From Marinobacter fuscus (GTDB lineage: Bacteria; Pseudomonadota; Gammaproteobacteria; Pseudomonadales; Oleiphilaceae), in assembly GCF_003007675.1 (NCBI RefSeq), contig NZ_PXNP01000013.1, positions 102,438 through 166,437 of the forward strand: DNA of 64,000 nucleotides, read 5' to 3'. This document shows, piece by piece, positions 36,237 through 45,220 of this stretch (within the stretch, counting starts at the first letter, position 1; each line of letters begins with the position of its first letter). Under the pieces are notes generated by a model, which ran no database searches, was not told the DNA's origin, and saw only the letters and a list, made by a program, of their open reading frames with translations. A program made the translations under genes and the position numbers.

Positions 36237-37027
36237 GCTTTGAACGTATGCTCCTCGGCTGGAAACGAACGATCTTTGACGGCTTTGGCGTAGGCAGCCA
36301 CCGCATCGGATACAGAGTCGTTTTCCGCCAGAAAGTTTTTGACGAACCGGGGCTTTCGGCCGACGGTGACTCCAAGCATATCATGCAGTACCAGCACCTG
36401 GCCGTCTGTGTCTGAGCCCGCACCAATGCCGATGACCGGCGCTTTTACCGCCTGGGTAATCCGGGCAGCCAGGGTGGCCGGTACGCATTCCAGCAAAATC
36501 ACATCGGCACCGGCCCTTTCCAGCTCGCAGGCGTGCTCAATCATGGCTTCAGCAGCCTTCTCGTCACGACCCTGGACTTTGTAGCCACCAAACTTGTTTA
36601 CGAACTGGGGCGTCAGGCCCAGGTGTGCACACACAGGAACCCCGCGCTCACTCAGCGCCTCGATGGTATCGCGCATCCAGTCGGTGCCCTCGAGTTTTAC
36701 CATGTGGGCACCTGCACGCATCAGCTCCGCAGCGTTATCCAGAGCGTCGGCTACCGTGCCGTAAGACATAAAGGGCATATCGGCCATGATCAGCGACCCG
36801 CGGTTACCTTTGGCGACGCAGGAAGTGTGGTAGATCATGTGCTCCATGGTCACCGGCAGAGTGCTGTCGTTGCCCTGCAGTACCATGCCCAGGGAGTCTC
36901 CAATCAGAATAACGTCGACACCCGCTTCACTGACCACCTGTGCGAAGGTGGCGTCGTAAGAGGTCAGCGCAGAGAAGGCTTCGCCTTTTTGTTTGTATTC
37001 CCGCAGGGTGTTGATGGTAACTGCCAT
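36233..37027 (-). CDS. panB: 3-methyl-2-oxobutanoate hydroxymethyltransferase
   Basis: Makes ketopantoate from 2-oxoisovalerate and methylene-tetrahydrofolate. The 264-residue TIM-barrel protein has the start [15 protein letters not shown], metal-site region [14 protein letters not shown] and the conserved [20 protein letters not shown]. It needs a folate cofactor, which gives sense to the adjacent folK. The gap to folK copy 2 is 128 bp. Confidence 0.97.
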   Translation of the reverse strand: MAVTINTLREYKQKGEAFSALTSYDATFAQVVSEAGVDVILIGDSLGMVLQGNDSTLPVTMEHMIYHTSCVAKGNRGSLIMADMPFMSYGTVADALDNAAELMRAGAHMVKLEGTDWMRDTIEALSERGVPVCAHLGLTPQFVNKFGGYKVQGRDEKAAEAMIEHACELERAGADVILLECVPATLAARITQAVKAPVIGIGAGSDTDGQVLVLHDMLGVTVGRKPRFVKNFLAENDSVSDAVAAYAKAVKDRSFPAEEHTFKA

Positions 37028-37155
37028 AAGAGCCTCGCCTTTTGGGTGAATGGGCTGTTTCCGGACCGGGGTCTGCCGGTTCTCAGAGCGTTAATGTAAA
37101 TCCCGGGTAGGTCATAAACAAGGGTAATCTGGGCATGTATGGCCAGCCGCACATG

Positions 37156-37650
37156 TCAGCTTGCCAGGGGTGGCAGCTTGCGGAGCTGGTTGTCGGTGCA
37201 CTGCAGGCGCACTGCAGCAACCGCGCGCCCGTCTGGCAATTGCAGTTCCGGCTCAAGATCGAGCAACGGCTGTAGCACAAAGTCCCGGTTGCACAGCTCT
37301 GCGTGGGGAACGGTCAGGCGTTCATCGGAAATCACGTCACTGCCGAACAGTAGCAAGTCGAGATCCAGGGTGCGTGGCCCCCAGTGCCGCAGACGTTCAC
37401 GACCGTGTGCCTGTTCGATGGCCTGCAGGTGATCGAGCAGTTGATGGGCGCTCAGGCCTGTGCGCAGTTGTACAGCACCATTGACGAAGTCAGGCTGATC
37501 CTGCGGGCCCATCGGGCGGCTGGCGTAAAAGGGCGATTGGGCAACCAGCACCGTGTGCGGTAACGCAGCCAGTTCGGTAACAGCGCGGGCCAATTGGGCT
37601 GCGGGTTCCTGTTGGTTGCTGCCCAGCCCGATAAAAGCCTGAACACTCAT
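37156..37650 (-). CDS. folK: 6-hydroxymethyl-dihydropterin pyrophosphokinase, copy 2
   Basis: A 164-residue HPPK with MSVQAFIGLGSNQQEPAAQL, FYASRPMGPQDQPDFVNGAV and WGPRTLDLDLLLFGSDV, all closely matching the well-studied enzymes. Its first codons overlap the end of pcnB, the pcnB-folK-panB-panC order seen in Pseudomonas and E. coli. It is the canonical folK; the copy beside folB is an extra one. Confidence 0.95.
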   Translation of the reverse strand: MSVQAFIGLGSNQQEPAAQLARAVTELAALPHTVLVAQSPFYASRPMGPQDQPDFVNGAVQLRTGLSAHQLLDHLQAIEQAHGRERLRHWGPRTLDLDLLLFGSDVISDERLTVPHAELCNRDFVLQPLLDLEPELQLPDGRAVAAVRLQCTDNQLRKLPPLAS

Positions 37651-39014
37651 GGCTTGTTTGCCCGCGGCGCGGGCTTACGACCGCGTCGCCGTTTTCGGCC
37701 AGCCGGTGCGCCAAGCTGTGAAAGCAACTTTTCCTGCCCTCGTTCGTCGGTAGCCTGAAAATCTGTCCACCACTGGCCCAGCCCTGGTTCCAGCTCTCCA
37801 GCCGCTTCTCGCAGCAGCAGGAAGTCATAAGCCGCCCGGAAGCGGGGGTGGGCCATGGTCGCAAAAGCGCGCTTACCCTGTCTGCGAGGCAGGCGCATCT
37901 GAAGCTCCCAGACTTCCTTCATGGGGCCGGAGAAACGTTTGGGAATGGCGGTGGCCTGCACCTGGCGGCCGATCACTTTGCCGATAGCGCCGTGCAGGGC
38001 CGGTTGAACCGGATCACCGTTGTCCTGGCGCTTGCGCCACTCGGCTTGCAGGGCAGGCCAGAGCATGGCGCCAAACAGGAAGTAGGGTGTGACGGATTTT
38101 CCGCGGGCTATGCGGGCATCGGTGTTGCGCAGTGCCTGCAGGATCAATTCGTCCGATTCTCCCTGCTCCAGAGCCCGGGTGGTTTCCGGGAACAGTGGCG
38201 CGAGCAGGCCGTAGTGCCGTAACAATTGATAGGTTACTTCGCCATGGCCCGCGGAGAAGAGTTTTAATACTTCTTCAAACAGCCGGGCCGGAGGAATGTG
38301 GGTCAGCAGTGGTGCCAGCTCCCGGATGGGGGCTTCGGTGCCAGCCTCGATATCGAACCCGAGCTTACCCGCAAAGCGGATGGCGCGGAGCATCCGTACA
38401 GGGTCTTCCCGGTAGCGGGTTTCCGGATCACCGATAAGCCGAATCTGCCGGTTTTCCAGATCTCTCACGCCCTGGGCAAAGTCGACGATGCTGAAATTCC
38501 GGATACAGTAATAAAGGGCGTTAATGGTGAAGTCACGGCGCAGGGCGTCCTGTTCCAGGTCGCCGTAAACGTTGTCTCGCAACAGCAGACCGTGCTCACT
38601 GGTTTTGTGCTCATCGTCGGCGACATCACTGGCGGTATCGTTGGCGTTGCCGCGAAAGGTGGTTACCTCGATGATTTCACGCCCGAACACAACGTGGACG
38701 ATACGGAATCGCCGCCCGATCAGCCGGGAATTACGAAACAAGTCATGGACTTCTTCCGGTGTCGCATCAGTGGCGATATCAAAGTCTTTGGGTTGGCCGC
38801 CCAGCAGAATGTCGCGTACGCCTCCGCCGACCAGGTAGGCTTCATAGCCCGCCTTGTTCAGTCGGTGCAGTACTTTTTTCGCCGGTTCGCTGATCATTGA
38901 GCGGGACACATTGTGCTGGTCTCGCGGAATGTCCTGACGCTGATACCGGGGAGTCTGCTTCTTTCCGTGGCCGGGAATGAAGGAGCGGAGTTTTTCAACA
39001 AGTCGTTTAGGCAT
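37647..39014 (-). CDS. pcnB: Poly(A) polymerase I
   Basis: Adds 3' poly(A) tails that promote RNA decay. The 455-residue protein has the nucleotidyltransferase site GGGVRDILLGGQPKDFDIAT, RRFRIVHVVFG, and RRDFTINALYY of the family, and a basic C-terminus (RKRRRGRKPAPRANKP). A basic N-terminal extension of about 35 residues precedes the core. The region 39015-39150 upstream contains its promoter and separates it from the CrcZ-like RNA. Confidence 0.96.
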   Translation of the reverse strand: MPKRLVEKLRSFIPGHGKKQTPRYQRQDIPRDQHNVSRSMISEPAKKVLHRLNKAGYEAYLVGGGVRDILLGGQPKDFDIATDATPEEVHDLFRNSRLIGRRFRIVHVVFGREIIEVTTFRGNANDTASDVADDEHKTSEHGLLLRDNVYGDLEQDALRRDFTINALYYCIRNFSIVDFAQGVRDLENRQIRLIGDPETRYREDPVRMLRAIRFAGKLGFDIEAGTEAPIRELAPLLTHIPPARLFEEVLKLFSAGHGEVTYQLLRHYGLLAPLFPETTRALEQGESDELILQALRNTDARIARGKSVTPYFLFGAMLWPALQAEWRKRQDNGDPVQPALHGAIGKVIGRQVQATAIPKRFSGPMKEVWELQMRLPRRQGKRAFATMAHPRFRAAYDFLLLREAAGELEPGLGQWWTDFQATDERGQEKLLSQLGAPAGRKRRRGRKPAPRANKP

Positions 39015-39153
39015 GGAATTCCGTGCTTGCAGTGCGCAAAAACGGAGAGTTTAACGATTTGGGCAGGAAATGCACACGTTTAGGTGCAAAGCAGGGGAAT
39101 AAACTGATGGCAATTCGCCGGGAACGAAGGGGGTAAATTTCAAAACCCGAATA

Positions 39154-39187
39154 ATCAAAAGGCGGATTCGTTCTCACGAATCCGCCC
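39154..39187 (-). terminator. Strong terminator of the CrcZ-like RNA
   Basis: On the minus strand GGCGGATTCG pairs perfectly with CGAATCCGCC around TGAGAA and is followed by TTTTGATT. Confidence 0.9.
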
Positions 39188-39535
39188 TGAAAGCGTTGAC
39201 GATCTGCATTGTTTTTGTTTTTACCGGGATTCTTTTTAATCTTTTGCCCCAACTTGGTGTTCTCAAACCGAGAACCAAAGCTTCACAAACGGAAAGCTTT
39301 GAATACACAGAGCGGCCAGGGGCATGAAGCGGGTTCTGAAGTATTTGTAGGGTCGCCTGGAGGACGATTCTTTTCTACATCTACAACTCGCGCATGCGGC
39401 GGAACCACTAAAAAGCATAGTACCCAAAACGCTCAATTCGCTTACGTCCTGTCTTGTTTTTGTTGGCGGACGTTTCTGCAGCTTTTTGTGTTTGTTTTTA
39501 ACGCTGCGATGCCACAATTGTTTTTGTTGTTGTGC
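39154..39535 (-). ncRNA. crcZ: CrcZ-like small RNA, decoy for Hfq/Crc
   Basis: A non-coding stretch of about 380 bases between cbrB and pcnB, where Pseudomonas keeps crcZ (about 400 bases). It has a sigma-54 promoter at its start and a strong terminator at its end. The first bases (GCACAACAACAAAAAC) resemble CrcZ of P. aeruginosa as I remember it. Four A-rich CA-type motifs (AAnAAnAA-like) lie at about 39524-39531, 39482-39497, 39450-39466 and 39208-39225. By family knowledge CrcZ binds Hfq-Crc and relieves catabolite repression. The start at 39535 is predicted from the promoter. No open frame explains this region. Confidence 0.8.
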
Positions 39536-39546
39536 GCTAAATAGAT

Positions 39547-39562
39547 TGCAGAGCCCGTGCCA
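39547..39562 (-). promoter_or_regulatory. Sigma-54 promoter of the CrcZ-like RNA
   Basis: TGGCACGGGCTCTGCA on the minus strand matches the -24/-12 consensus TGGCACRNNNNTTGCW at every fixed position except one. The predicted start is 12 bp further on, right at the CA-rich beginning of the RNA. Confidence 0.85.
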
Positions 39563-39613
39563 GTTTTAATAAGTCTATAATAAACAAAGGCTTAGGATTT
39601 CAGGGTGGGTAAG

Positions 39614-39696
39614 TGTTACTGCGTATCCGGGGTGAGTGTTACCTTATTTACAGACTTTCACGGATAAGTGTTACCGAGGGGAACAGGAAGGTAACA
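39614..39696. promoter_or_regulatory. TGTTAC repeats, probable CbrB enhancer sites
   Basis: TGTTAC occurs at 39614-39619, 39637-39642 and 39669-39674, each preceded by AG, and GTAACA at 39691-39696. The last two form an inverted repeat with a 16-bp spacer. They lie roughly 50-150 bp upstream of the sigma-54 promoter, the right distance for an enhancer-binding activator. CbrB sites in Pseudomonas are built from the same half-sites, from memory. Confidence 0.7.
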
Positions 39697-39719
39697 GGAG
39701 TCGCCCGGGCGTTCTGACC

Positions 39720-41114
39720 TCAGGTTTTTTTTCTCGGAATGCCCAATCGCTGGCGGCGCTCCCATAAGGATTTACGGCTGATGCCCAGTTTCTGAGCAAG
39801 TTCGGTCTCGCTCATTCGGTCTTCGTTTTCCAGCACAAAGTGCTGGAAATAATCCTCCAGTGACAGATCACTGGAGTCGTCTGCTTCCCGGGCGGGCACC
39901 TGTTCATTGTTACCTTCAACCAGGGTTTCGGGGATGTGATCGTCTGTTGGGTCGTTATCCAGATCCAGTGACGACGGATGGATGATGTCACCATCAGACA
40001 GGATGGAGGCCCGCTCTATTGCATTCTCCAGCTCTCGCACGTTGCCTGGCCAGCGATAGCGTTCCAGTGTGCGCATGGCTTCGGGGCTGAGGGAAAGTTC
40101 GGGGCGGCCCAGTTTGTTTGCCTGGCGGGCCAGGAACCGCCTCGCCAGGCCCAGAATGTCTGCGCGGCGCTCCCGAAGCGGTGGAATTCGGATTTGCATG
40201 ACGTTCAAGCGGTAATACAGATCTTCCCGGAACTCTCCGGTGCGGGTCATGGCTTTCAGGTTGCGGTGGGTGGCGGCTATCATCCGCACATCTACCTTGC
40301 GGCTCTCGGTTGAGCCCACCCGGCGAATCTCGCTTTCCTGCAATACTCTCAGCAGGCGGGCCTGCGCTTCCGGCGGCAGTTCGCCAATTTCATCCAGAAA
40401 CAGGCTGCCGCCATCGGCCGCTTCTATCAGGCCAGTACGGGCAGAGACGGCACCGGTAAATGCGCCCTTTTCGTGGCCGAACAGTTCGGATTCAATCAGG
40501 CTTTCGGGAATGGCGGCACAGTTTACTGAGATCAGTGGCTTTTTTGCCCTGGGGCTAAGCAGGTGCAACGCCCGTGCGGCCAGCTCTTTACCGGTACCGG
40601 ATTCGCCCCGAATCAGGGTGGTGGTTTCGGTCGGTGCGACTTTTCGGATCAGTGTGAATACCCGCTGCATGGCATCGCACTGGCCATACATGATGGCAGA
40701 GGGGTCGGCTTCTACATTACTGCTATCGCTGTGGGCGCCGGGCTCGTCTGTGTCTTCTGCGAGTGCGGGGTTGCGGGCCAGAATACTGGCAACCGCCGCC
40801 AGCATTTCATCGTGATCAAAGGGTTTGGCAATGTAATCCACGGCGCCCATTTTCATGGAATCCACTGCAGAGCGCAGGCTGGCATAGCTGGTCATGATCA
40901 GCACCGGCGTGTTCGGTGCACGGTTGATCATTTCGGTTCCGGCGGCGCCCGGTAGCCGGAGATCGGTAATGATGAGATCAAAGCTGTCGGGATCCAGGCC
41001 TTCGGCTTCCTCCACAGATACCGCGTCAGCCACCTCGTAACCGGCGTGTTGCAACAGCTTGCGAACGGCAGAACGAATAATATCTTCATCTTCAACAATC
41101 AGGATGCGGGGCAT
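39720..41114 (-). CDS. cbrB: Sigma-54-dependent response regulator CbrB
   Basis: A 464-residue NtrC-family activator with receiver domain (1-120, phosphoacceptor in IITDLRLPG), AAA+ domain (about 150-385, Walker A GESGTGKELAA, sigma-54 contact GAFTGA, and LFLDEIGELP), and a Fis-type helix-turn-helix at the end (SETELAQKLGISRKSLWERR). In Pseudomonas CbrB activates crcZ in response to carbon-nitrogen balance. Its gene is directly downstream of the kinase gene (7 bp) and upstream of the CrcZ-like RNA, which has a sigma-54 promoter, so the whole circuit is here. Confidence 0.93.
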   Translation of the reverse strand: MPRILIVEDEDIIRSAVRKLLQHAGYEVADAVSVEEAEGLDPDSFDLIITDLRLPGAAGTEMINRAPNTPVLIMTSYASLRSAVDSMKMGAVDYIAKPFDHDEMLAAVASILARNPALAEDTDEPGAHSDSSNVEADPSAIMYGQCDAMQRVFTLIRKVAPTETTTLIRGESGTGKELAARALHLLSPRAKKPLISVNCAAIPESLIESELFGHEKGAFTGAVSARTGLIEAADGGSLFLDEIGELPPEAQARLLRVLQESEIRRVGSTESRKVDVRMIAATHRNLKAMTRTGEFREDLYYRLNVMQIRIPPLRERRADILGLARRFLARQANKLGRPELSLSPEAMRTLERYRWPGNVRELENAIERASILSDGDIIHPSSLDLDNDPTDDHIPETLVEGNNEQVPAREADDSSDLSLEDYFQHFVLENEDRMSETELAQKLGISRKSLWERRQRLGIPRKKT

Positions 41115-41121
41115 AGCGTAC

Positions 41122-44085
41122 TCAAGACCTTTGGTTCATGCGGGTGTCGCCGGTGGTAGTGTCAGGCTCGTAAGCTGGCAGGCGAAGTCTTACACAGGTG
41201 CCGGTGCCGGTTTCCTCGCAGGCAGGGCTCTCTACCTGAATATTGCCGTAGTGCTCTTCAACAATGCTGTATACCAGCGACAGGCCAAGACCGGTGCCTT
41301 TATTCGGGGCTTTAGTGGTGTAGAAGGGCTCGAAGATATGATCCAGCTCCTCACTGGCTATACCGGAGCCTTCATCAATCACCTCGATGATAGCGGAGTA
41401 GCCGTCGCCGTTTCCAGTTACCCGCACCGTTCCCCCCTGACTTGAGGCATCGCGGGCGTTGCCTAACAGGTTAAGGAATACCTGCACCAGGCGTTGCTCA
41501 TCGCCAAGAACCAGAAGATCCTCCGGGCATTCGTTCACAAACCGGATGCGTGTGCCCTCATCGGCAAGTGAGAGCAGGTTCATGGATTCTTCGACGCAGC
41601 GGTGCAGGCTGACAGGCTCATAGCGGTTAGCCTGGGCATGATTGCCGGAGCGGGCAAAGTTCATCAGCGTTTGCAGAATATTCGACACCCGTCTGGTTTG
41701 TTGCTGGATCTGGTTGGCTGTTTCCAGAATGGCCGGGTCGTCCGTTTCCAGTTTCAGATTCTGAGCCAGTGAGGAAATACCGGTGACCGGGTTGCCGATT
41801 TCGTGGGCAACCCCCGCAGCCAGGCGACCAACCGAGGCCAGGCGCTCGCTGTGAATCAGCTCGTCTTCCAACAGCCGGGTCTCGGTCTGGTCTTCCACCA
41901 GGATAATCGACCCGCCCTCCGGGTGATCGGGCCCGTTCAGGGCGGCTTTGTGCAGGTTCAGCCAATGGGGTTTGCCCCGCAGGTCCAGCCGGTGTTTGTA
42001 ACGGTGCAGTTCGTCGCCGCTGTTGAAGTCATCAAGCAATGCGTACCAGTGCTCGGGCAGGGTGACCAGGCGCGCACCAACCACCTCTTCTGCAGAAATT
42101 CCGGTGAGGGTTTGCATGGCGTGGTTCCACATCAGAATCTCGCCGTCCTCACCCACTGAGCAGGCGGGAATTGGTAGATTCTGCAGTGTTTGGCGATAGT
42201 GGCGCCGAAGATTGTCGAGTTCACCGGCCAGCCCCGTCAGCTGGTTCTGGTAGTCCCCGAGTGCACGCTCGACATAACGTATGTCCTGGCCCATGCCGCC
42301 CCGGGTGAGCGGCTTGAAACCCAGATGCTGTTTTACGATGTCTCGGGCCACCGAAGGGCCAAGCAGGCCGGACAGGTTGATTTCAACCTGATCTCTCAGC
42401 CGCCGCAACTGATAGGGCCGGAACTCGGCATTGGGCAATTTGAGCTGGTGCAGGGCGCGCTCTACCTCCCGTCGGGCCACGCTCTGGCCCAGGGGCTTGG
42501 CCAGTTGCTGGACGAATTCGGTTGAGGAACCGGCCAGTAATTCCCGGCGCTGGGGGCGGGAAAGCGCGCCCAGCGAGCAGGCTTGAGCGGCGCTGGCTTC
42601 CTCAGGCGAGGCGGGGCTGATAATGGATACCAGTGCAAAGACCGTCAGGTTGGCGGTCAGGCTGATAAAGGTAAACAGGTGCCAGTTGTCGTAGCCGGGA
42701 ACCACCGGCAGAGACAACCACTCCAGGCCGTTGTCAGCCAGGGAGAACGGTAATACCAGGGTTGTGAACCAGATCGCCAGCCCCGCCAGCAGGCCTGCAA
42801 CCAGGCCGCGCCGGTTGCCCTCCGGCCAGTAGATGACACCCAGAGCTCCGGGTAGCAGTTGCAGGGTGCCAGACAAGGAAATGGCGCCAAGAATGGAAAG
42901 GTCGAGGTGCTGGCCTATGGTCTCGTGGAACATCAGTGCCAGCATCAGAATGGCGGCGATCAGCAGGCGTTTTACCCACTGCAGCCAGCCATAGATGTCA
43001 CCATGATCCCGGGGTGTTTTCAGTGGCAGCACAACATGGTTGAGCACCATTCCCGAGAGTGCCAGGGTGCTGACAATCATCAGGCCGCTGGCGGCCGACA
43101 GGCCAGCGATATACATCAGCAGGGTGAGGGCCTGGCTGTCCAGGGCCTGAGCCAGGGCAATGCTGAAAAATGCCGGTGGTGCATCTACCGCAAGCGCCTG
43201 GGCGCCCCAGAGAATCAGGGGGACGGGGAGGCCGATCAATAACAGGTACAGCGGCAGCCCCCAGCTGGCCTTGGCCAGCGCCCGGGGAGATGGGTTCTCG
43301 CTGAAGGTCATGTGGTACATGTGTGGCAGCACGAGCGCCGCCGCAAAACTCATCAGCAGCAAGGCCCGCCAGCTGCCGTCATTGATTGTCATGGTCATAC
43401 TGGCGCTGGCATGGTCTTTTTGTGCCAGCCAGTTTTCAAGGCCGTCACTGCCGCCAAAAACGGTGAACAAAACCACGCCACCGAGCACCAGAAGTGCGAC
43501 CACCTTTATGACCGAATCAAACGCAATTGCCAGCACCAGCCCGGGGTGATTGCCGGAGGTTTGATGGCGCCGGGCGCCAAACAGGATGGCGAACAGTAAC
43601 ACCATCAGGCTGAACATCACGCTGATGGCCTTTACCGGAGTTTCCGGAGCCAGCAGGCTGGCAGAACGAGAAACTGCCTGTATCTGCATGCTCAGGAGAG
43701 CGAGAATGGCCGCAGCGGAGCACAGGGTAACCAGCGTGCCCGCCCACTGGCTGCGGTAGCGATAGGCGAAGAGGTCAGCCAGTGATGTGAGCTGGTAGGC
43801 CCGCGCGATGCGCAAGATCGGGTTGAGAAGAACCGGCGCCAGCAAAAAGGCTCCGCTGATGCCCAGATAGTAGGCAAGAAAGCCGTAGCCGGTTTCTGCC
43901 GCCATACCGATAGCGCCATAGACGGCCCAGATACCGGCGTAAACACCCAGGCTAAGGGTGTAGACCAGAGGGTGTCGTACCCATTGCCGGAGCTGGGTGC
44001 CCTGTTCTGTGCCCCAGGCAATGCCGAAGAGTACCAGCAGATAGGCCAGGCTGACAGCCAGCAGGTTGCTTGCGCTAAAACTCAT
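41122..44085 (-). CDS. cbrA: Transporter-sensor histidine kinase CbrA
   Basis: A 987-residue membrane kinase. Residues 1-500 form about 12-14 membrane helices of the sodium/solute symporter (SLC5) type; a short linker region follows (STAC-like, about 530-600). A PAS domain lies at about 640-740 (PACSVGEDGEILMWNHAMQT), then HisKA (GRLAAGVAHEIGNPVTGISS, containing the phosphorylated H) and HATPase (NLLGNARDASSQGG; GTGLGLSLVYSIVEEH). I use ATG 44085 (AGGGAT upstream). It overlaps the small upstream gene by 11 bp, which suggests coupling. CbrA couples transport-type sensing (histidine in Pseudomonas) to CbrB. Confidence 0.93.
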   Translation of the reverse strand: MSFSASNLLAVSLAYLLVLFGIAWGTEQGTQLRQWVRHPLVYTLSLGVYAGIWAVYGAIGMAAETGYGFLAYYLGISGAFLLAPVLLNPILRIARAYQLTSLADLFAYRYRSQWAGTLVTLCSAAAILALLSMQIQAVSRSASLLAPETPVKAISVMFSLMVLLFAILFGARRHQTSGNHPGLVLAIAFDSVIKVVALLVLGGVVLFTVFGGSDGLENWLAQKDHASASMTMTINDGSWRALLLMSFAAALVLPHMYHMTFSENPSPRALAKASWGLPLYLLLIGLPVPLILWGAQALAVDAPPAFFSIALAQALDSQALTLLMYIAGLSAASGLMIVSTLALSGMVLNHVVLPLKTPRDHGDIYGWLQWVKRLLIAAILMLALMFHETIGQHLDLSILGAISLSGTLQLLPGALGVIYWPEGNRRGLVAGLLAGLAIWFTTLVLPFSLADNGLEWLSLPVVPGYDNWHLFTFISLTANLTVFALVSIISPASPEEASAAQACSLGALSRPQRRELLAGSSTEFVQQLAKPLGQSVARREVERALHQLKLPNAEFRPYQLRRLRDQVEINLSGLLGPSVARDIVKQHLGFKPLTRGGMGQDIRYVERALGDYQNQLTGLAGELDNLRRHYRQTLQNLPIPACSVGEDGEILMWNHAMQTLTGISAEEVVGARLVTLPEHWYALLDDFNSGDELHRYKHRLDLRGKPHWLNLHKAALNGPDHPEGGSIILVEDQTETRLLEDELIHSERLASVGRLAAGVAHEIGNPVTGISSLAQNLKLETDDPAILETANQIQQQTRRVSNILQTLMNFARSGNHAQANRYEPVSLHRCVEESMNLLSLADEGTRIRFVNECPEDLLVLGDEQRLVQVFLNLLGNARDASSQGGTVRVTGNGDGYSAIIEVIDEGSGIASEELDHIFEPFYTTKAPNKGTGLGLSLVYSIVEEHYGNIQVESPACEETGTGTCVRLRLPAYEPDTTTGDTRMNQRS

Positions 44086-44251
44086 TGGGATCCCTGCGCC
44101 ATTCCAGCCAGAAGCCGATGACAATCAAGCCACCCCAGATCAGGTAGGGGCTGTACCAGGCGTTTTCCGGTGCTGTCCACCAATCCAGAATGTTGGGCGA
44201 AAAAATGTACAGCGCCAGCACCAGCAAAAATACCAGGCGGTATATATACAT
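44075..44251 (-). CDS. Small membrane protein upstream of cbrA (CbrX-like)
   Basis: A 58-residue frame too short for routine gene calls: MYIYRLVFLLVLALYIFSPN, then SPYLIWGGLIVIGFWLEWRR, ending at TAG 44075. It has two hydrophobic helices (about 4-20 and 36-54). Its last codons overlap the cbrA start, and it begins 4 bp after gluQ ends. Pseudomonas has a similar small gene, called cbrX, coupled to cbrA; the name is applied here by position and character. Likely part of a cbrX-cbrA-cbrB operon. Confidence 0.8.
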   Translation of the reverse strand: MYIYRLVFLLVLALYIFSPNILDWWTAPENAWYSPYLIWGGLIVIGFWLEWRRDPNEF

Positions 44252-44255
44252 CGGT

Positions 44256-45173
44256 TTATGGATCCGGAGCAGAGAGTGTCTGGTCGGTTATACCATGGGC
44301 CTGTCTTGATGTCAGGGGCAGGGAGCCCCGCTGCCAGTGGGCGACGGCCCAGTCCAGTATGTCGTTCACCCGGGCGCGGGCCAGGTTCCGCCCGGGCGCC
44401 TGGCCGAGCGCGTAGAGTGCGTTCATCAGATTGGCCACCGGTTGCTGGTCATCAAGGGCCGGAGCATGGCTTTGTTTGCTGAGCTTCTGGCCCTGGGCAT
44501 TGGTGATGACGGGTATGTGCAGCCATTGAGGCGGTGGTGCGCCCAGAGCCTGGTATATCTGCTCTTGCTGGGCGGTCATGGCGAGCAGATCCGAGCCCCG
44601 CACAACGTGGGTAATGCCTTGGTCTATATCGTCGACAACCACCGCCAGCTGGTAGGCGAAAAAGCCTTCTTTACGCAGAAGCACCGGGTCGTCCAGTTCG
44701 GCTTCTACCTGTTGGCATTGCCTTCCAAGAAGCTGATCCTGCCAGATTCGCTGCCCGGAGTTCAGTGCAAAGCGAATGGCGTGCTCTTCCTGCACGACGG
44801 CGTGGGGCTGGTTCCGGCAATGATTCGGGTGCCTGCCCTGGTTGGCCTGCAGTTGCTTGCGGGAGCAGCGGCACCGGTAAGCGTTTCCCTGCGCCAGCAG
44901 CTGCTGTATGGCGTGCTGGTAAGCTGCATGCCGGTCTGACTGGAACCGGATGGGCTCGTCGGAATGCAGGCCGTGGCTCTCGAGTGAGCGCAGGATCTGG
45001 CCGGTGGCCTCGGGTGGTTCCCTGAGGGGATCCAGATCTTCGATTCGAACCAGCCAGCAGCCGTTTGCGGATCTGGCTTCAAGCCAACTGGCCAGCGCGG
45101 TAACCAGTGAACCGAAATGCAGAGGGCCGGTGGGAGAGGGGGCAAAACGCCCGCGGTAACCTGATGGTGCCAT
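44256..45173 (-). CDS. gluQ: Glutamyl-Q tRNA(Asp) synthetase
   Basis: Transfers glutamate to queuosine in the anticodon of tRNA-Asp. The 305-residue protein is a truncated GluRS lacking the anticodon-binding domain. It has the HIGH-type motif RFAPSPTGPLHFGSL, zinc ligands in RCRCSRKQ, and the KMSKS-type sequence GQKLSKQ. It lies 47 bp after dksA, the typical dksA-gluQ pair, and in front of the cbr operon. Confidence 0.95.
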   Translation of the reverse strand: MAPSGYRGRFAPSPTGPLHFGSLVTALASWLEARSANGCWLVRIEDLDPLREPPEATGQILRSLESHGLHSDEPIRFQSDRHAAYQHAIQQLLAQGNAYRCRCSRKQLQANQGRHPNHCRNQPHAVVQEEHAIRFALNSGQRIWQDQLLGRQCQQVEAELDDPVLLRKEGFFAYQLAVVVDDIDQGITHVVRGSDLLAMTAQQEQIYQALGAPPPQWLHIPVITNAQGQKLSKQSHAPALDDQQPVANLMNALYALGQAPGRNLARARVNDILDWAVAHWQRGSLPLTSRQAHGITDQTLSAPDP

Positions 45174-45220
45174 AGGCGTTTACGGGCTGGCGGCCGGAGC
45201 GGTGCCAGCCCGATGGGGCG

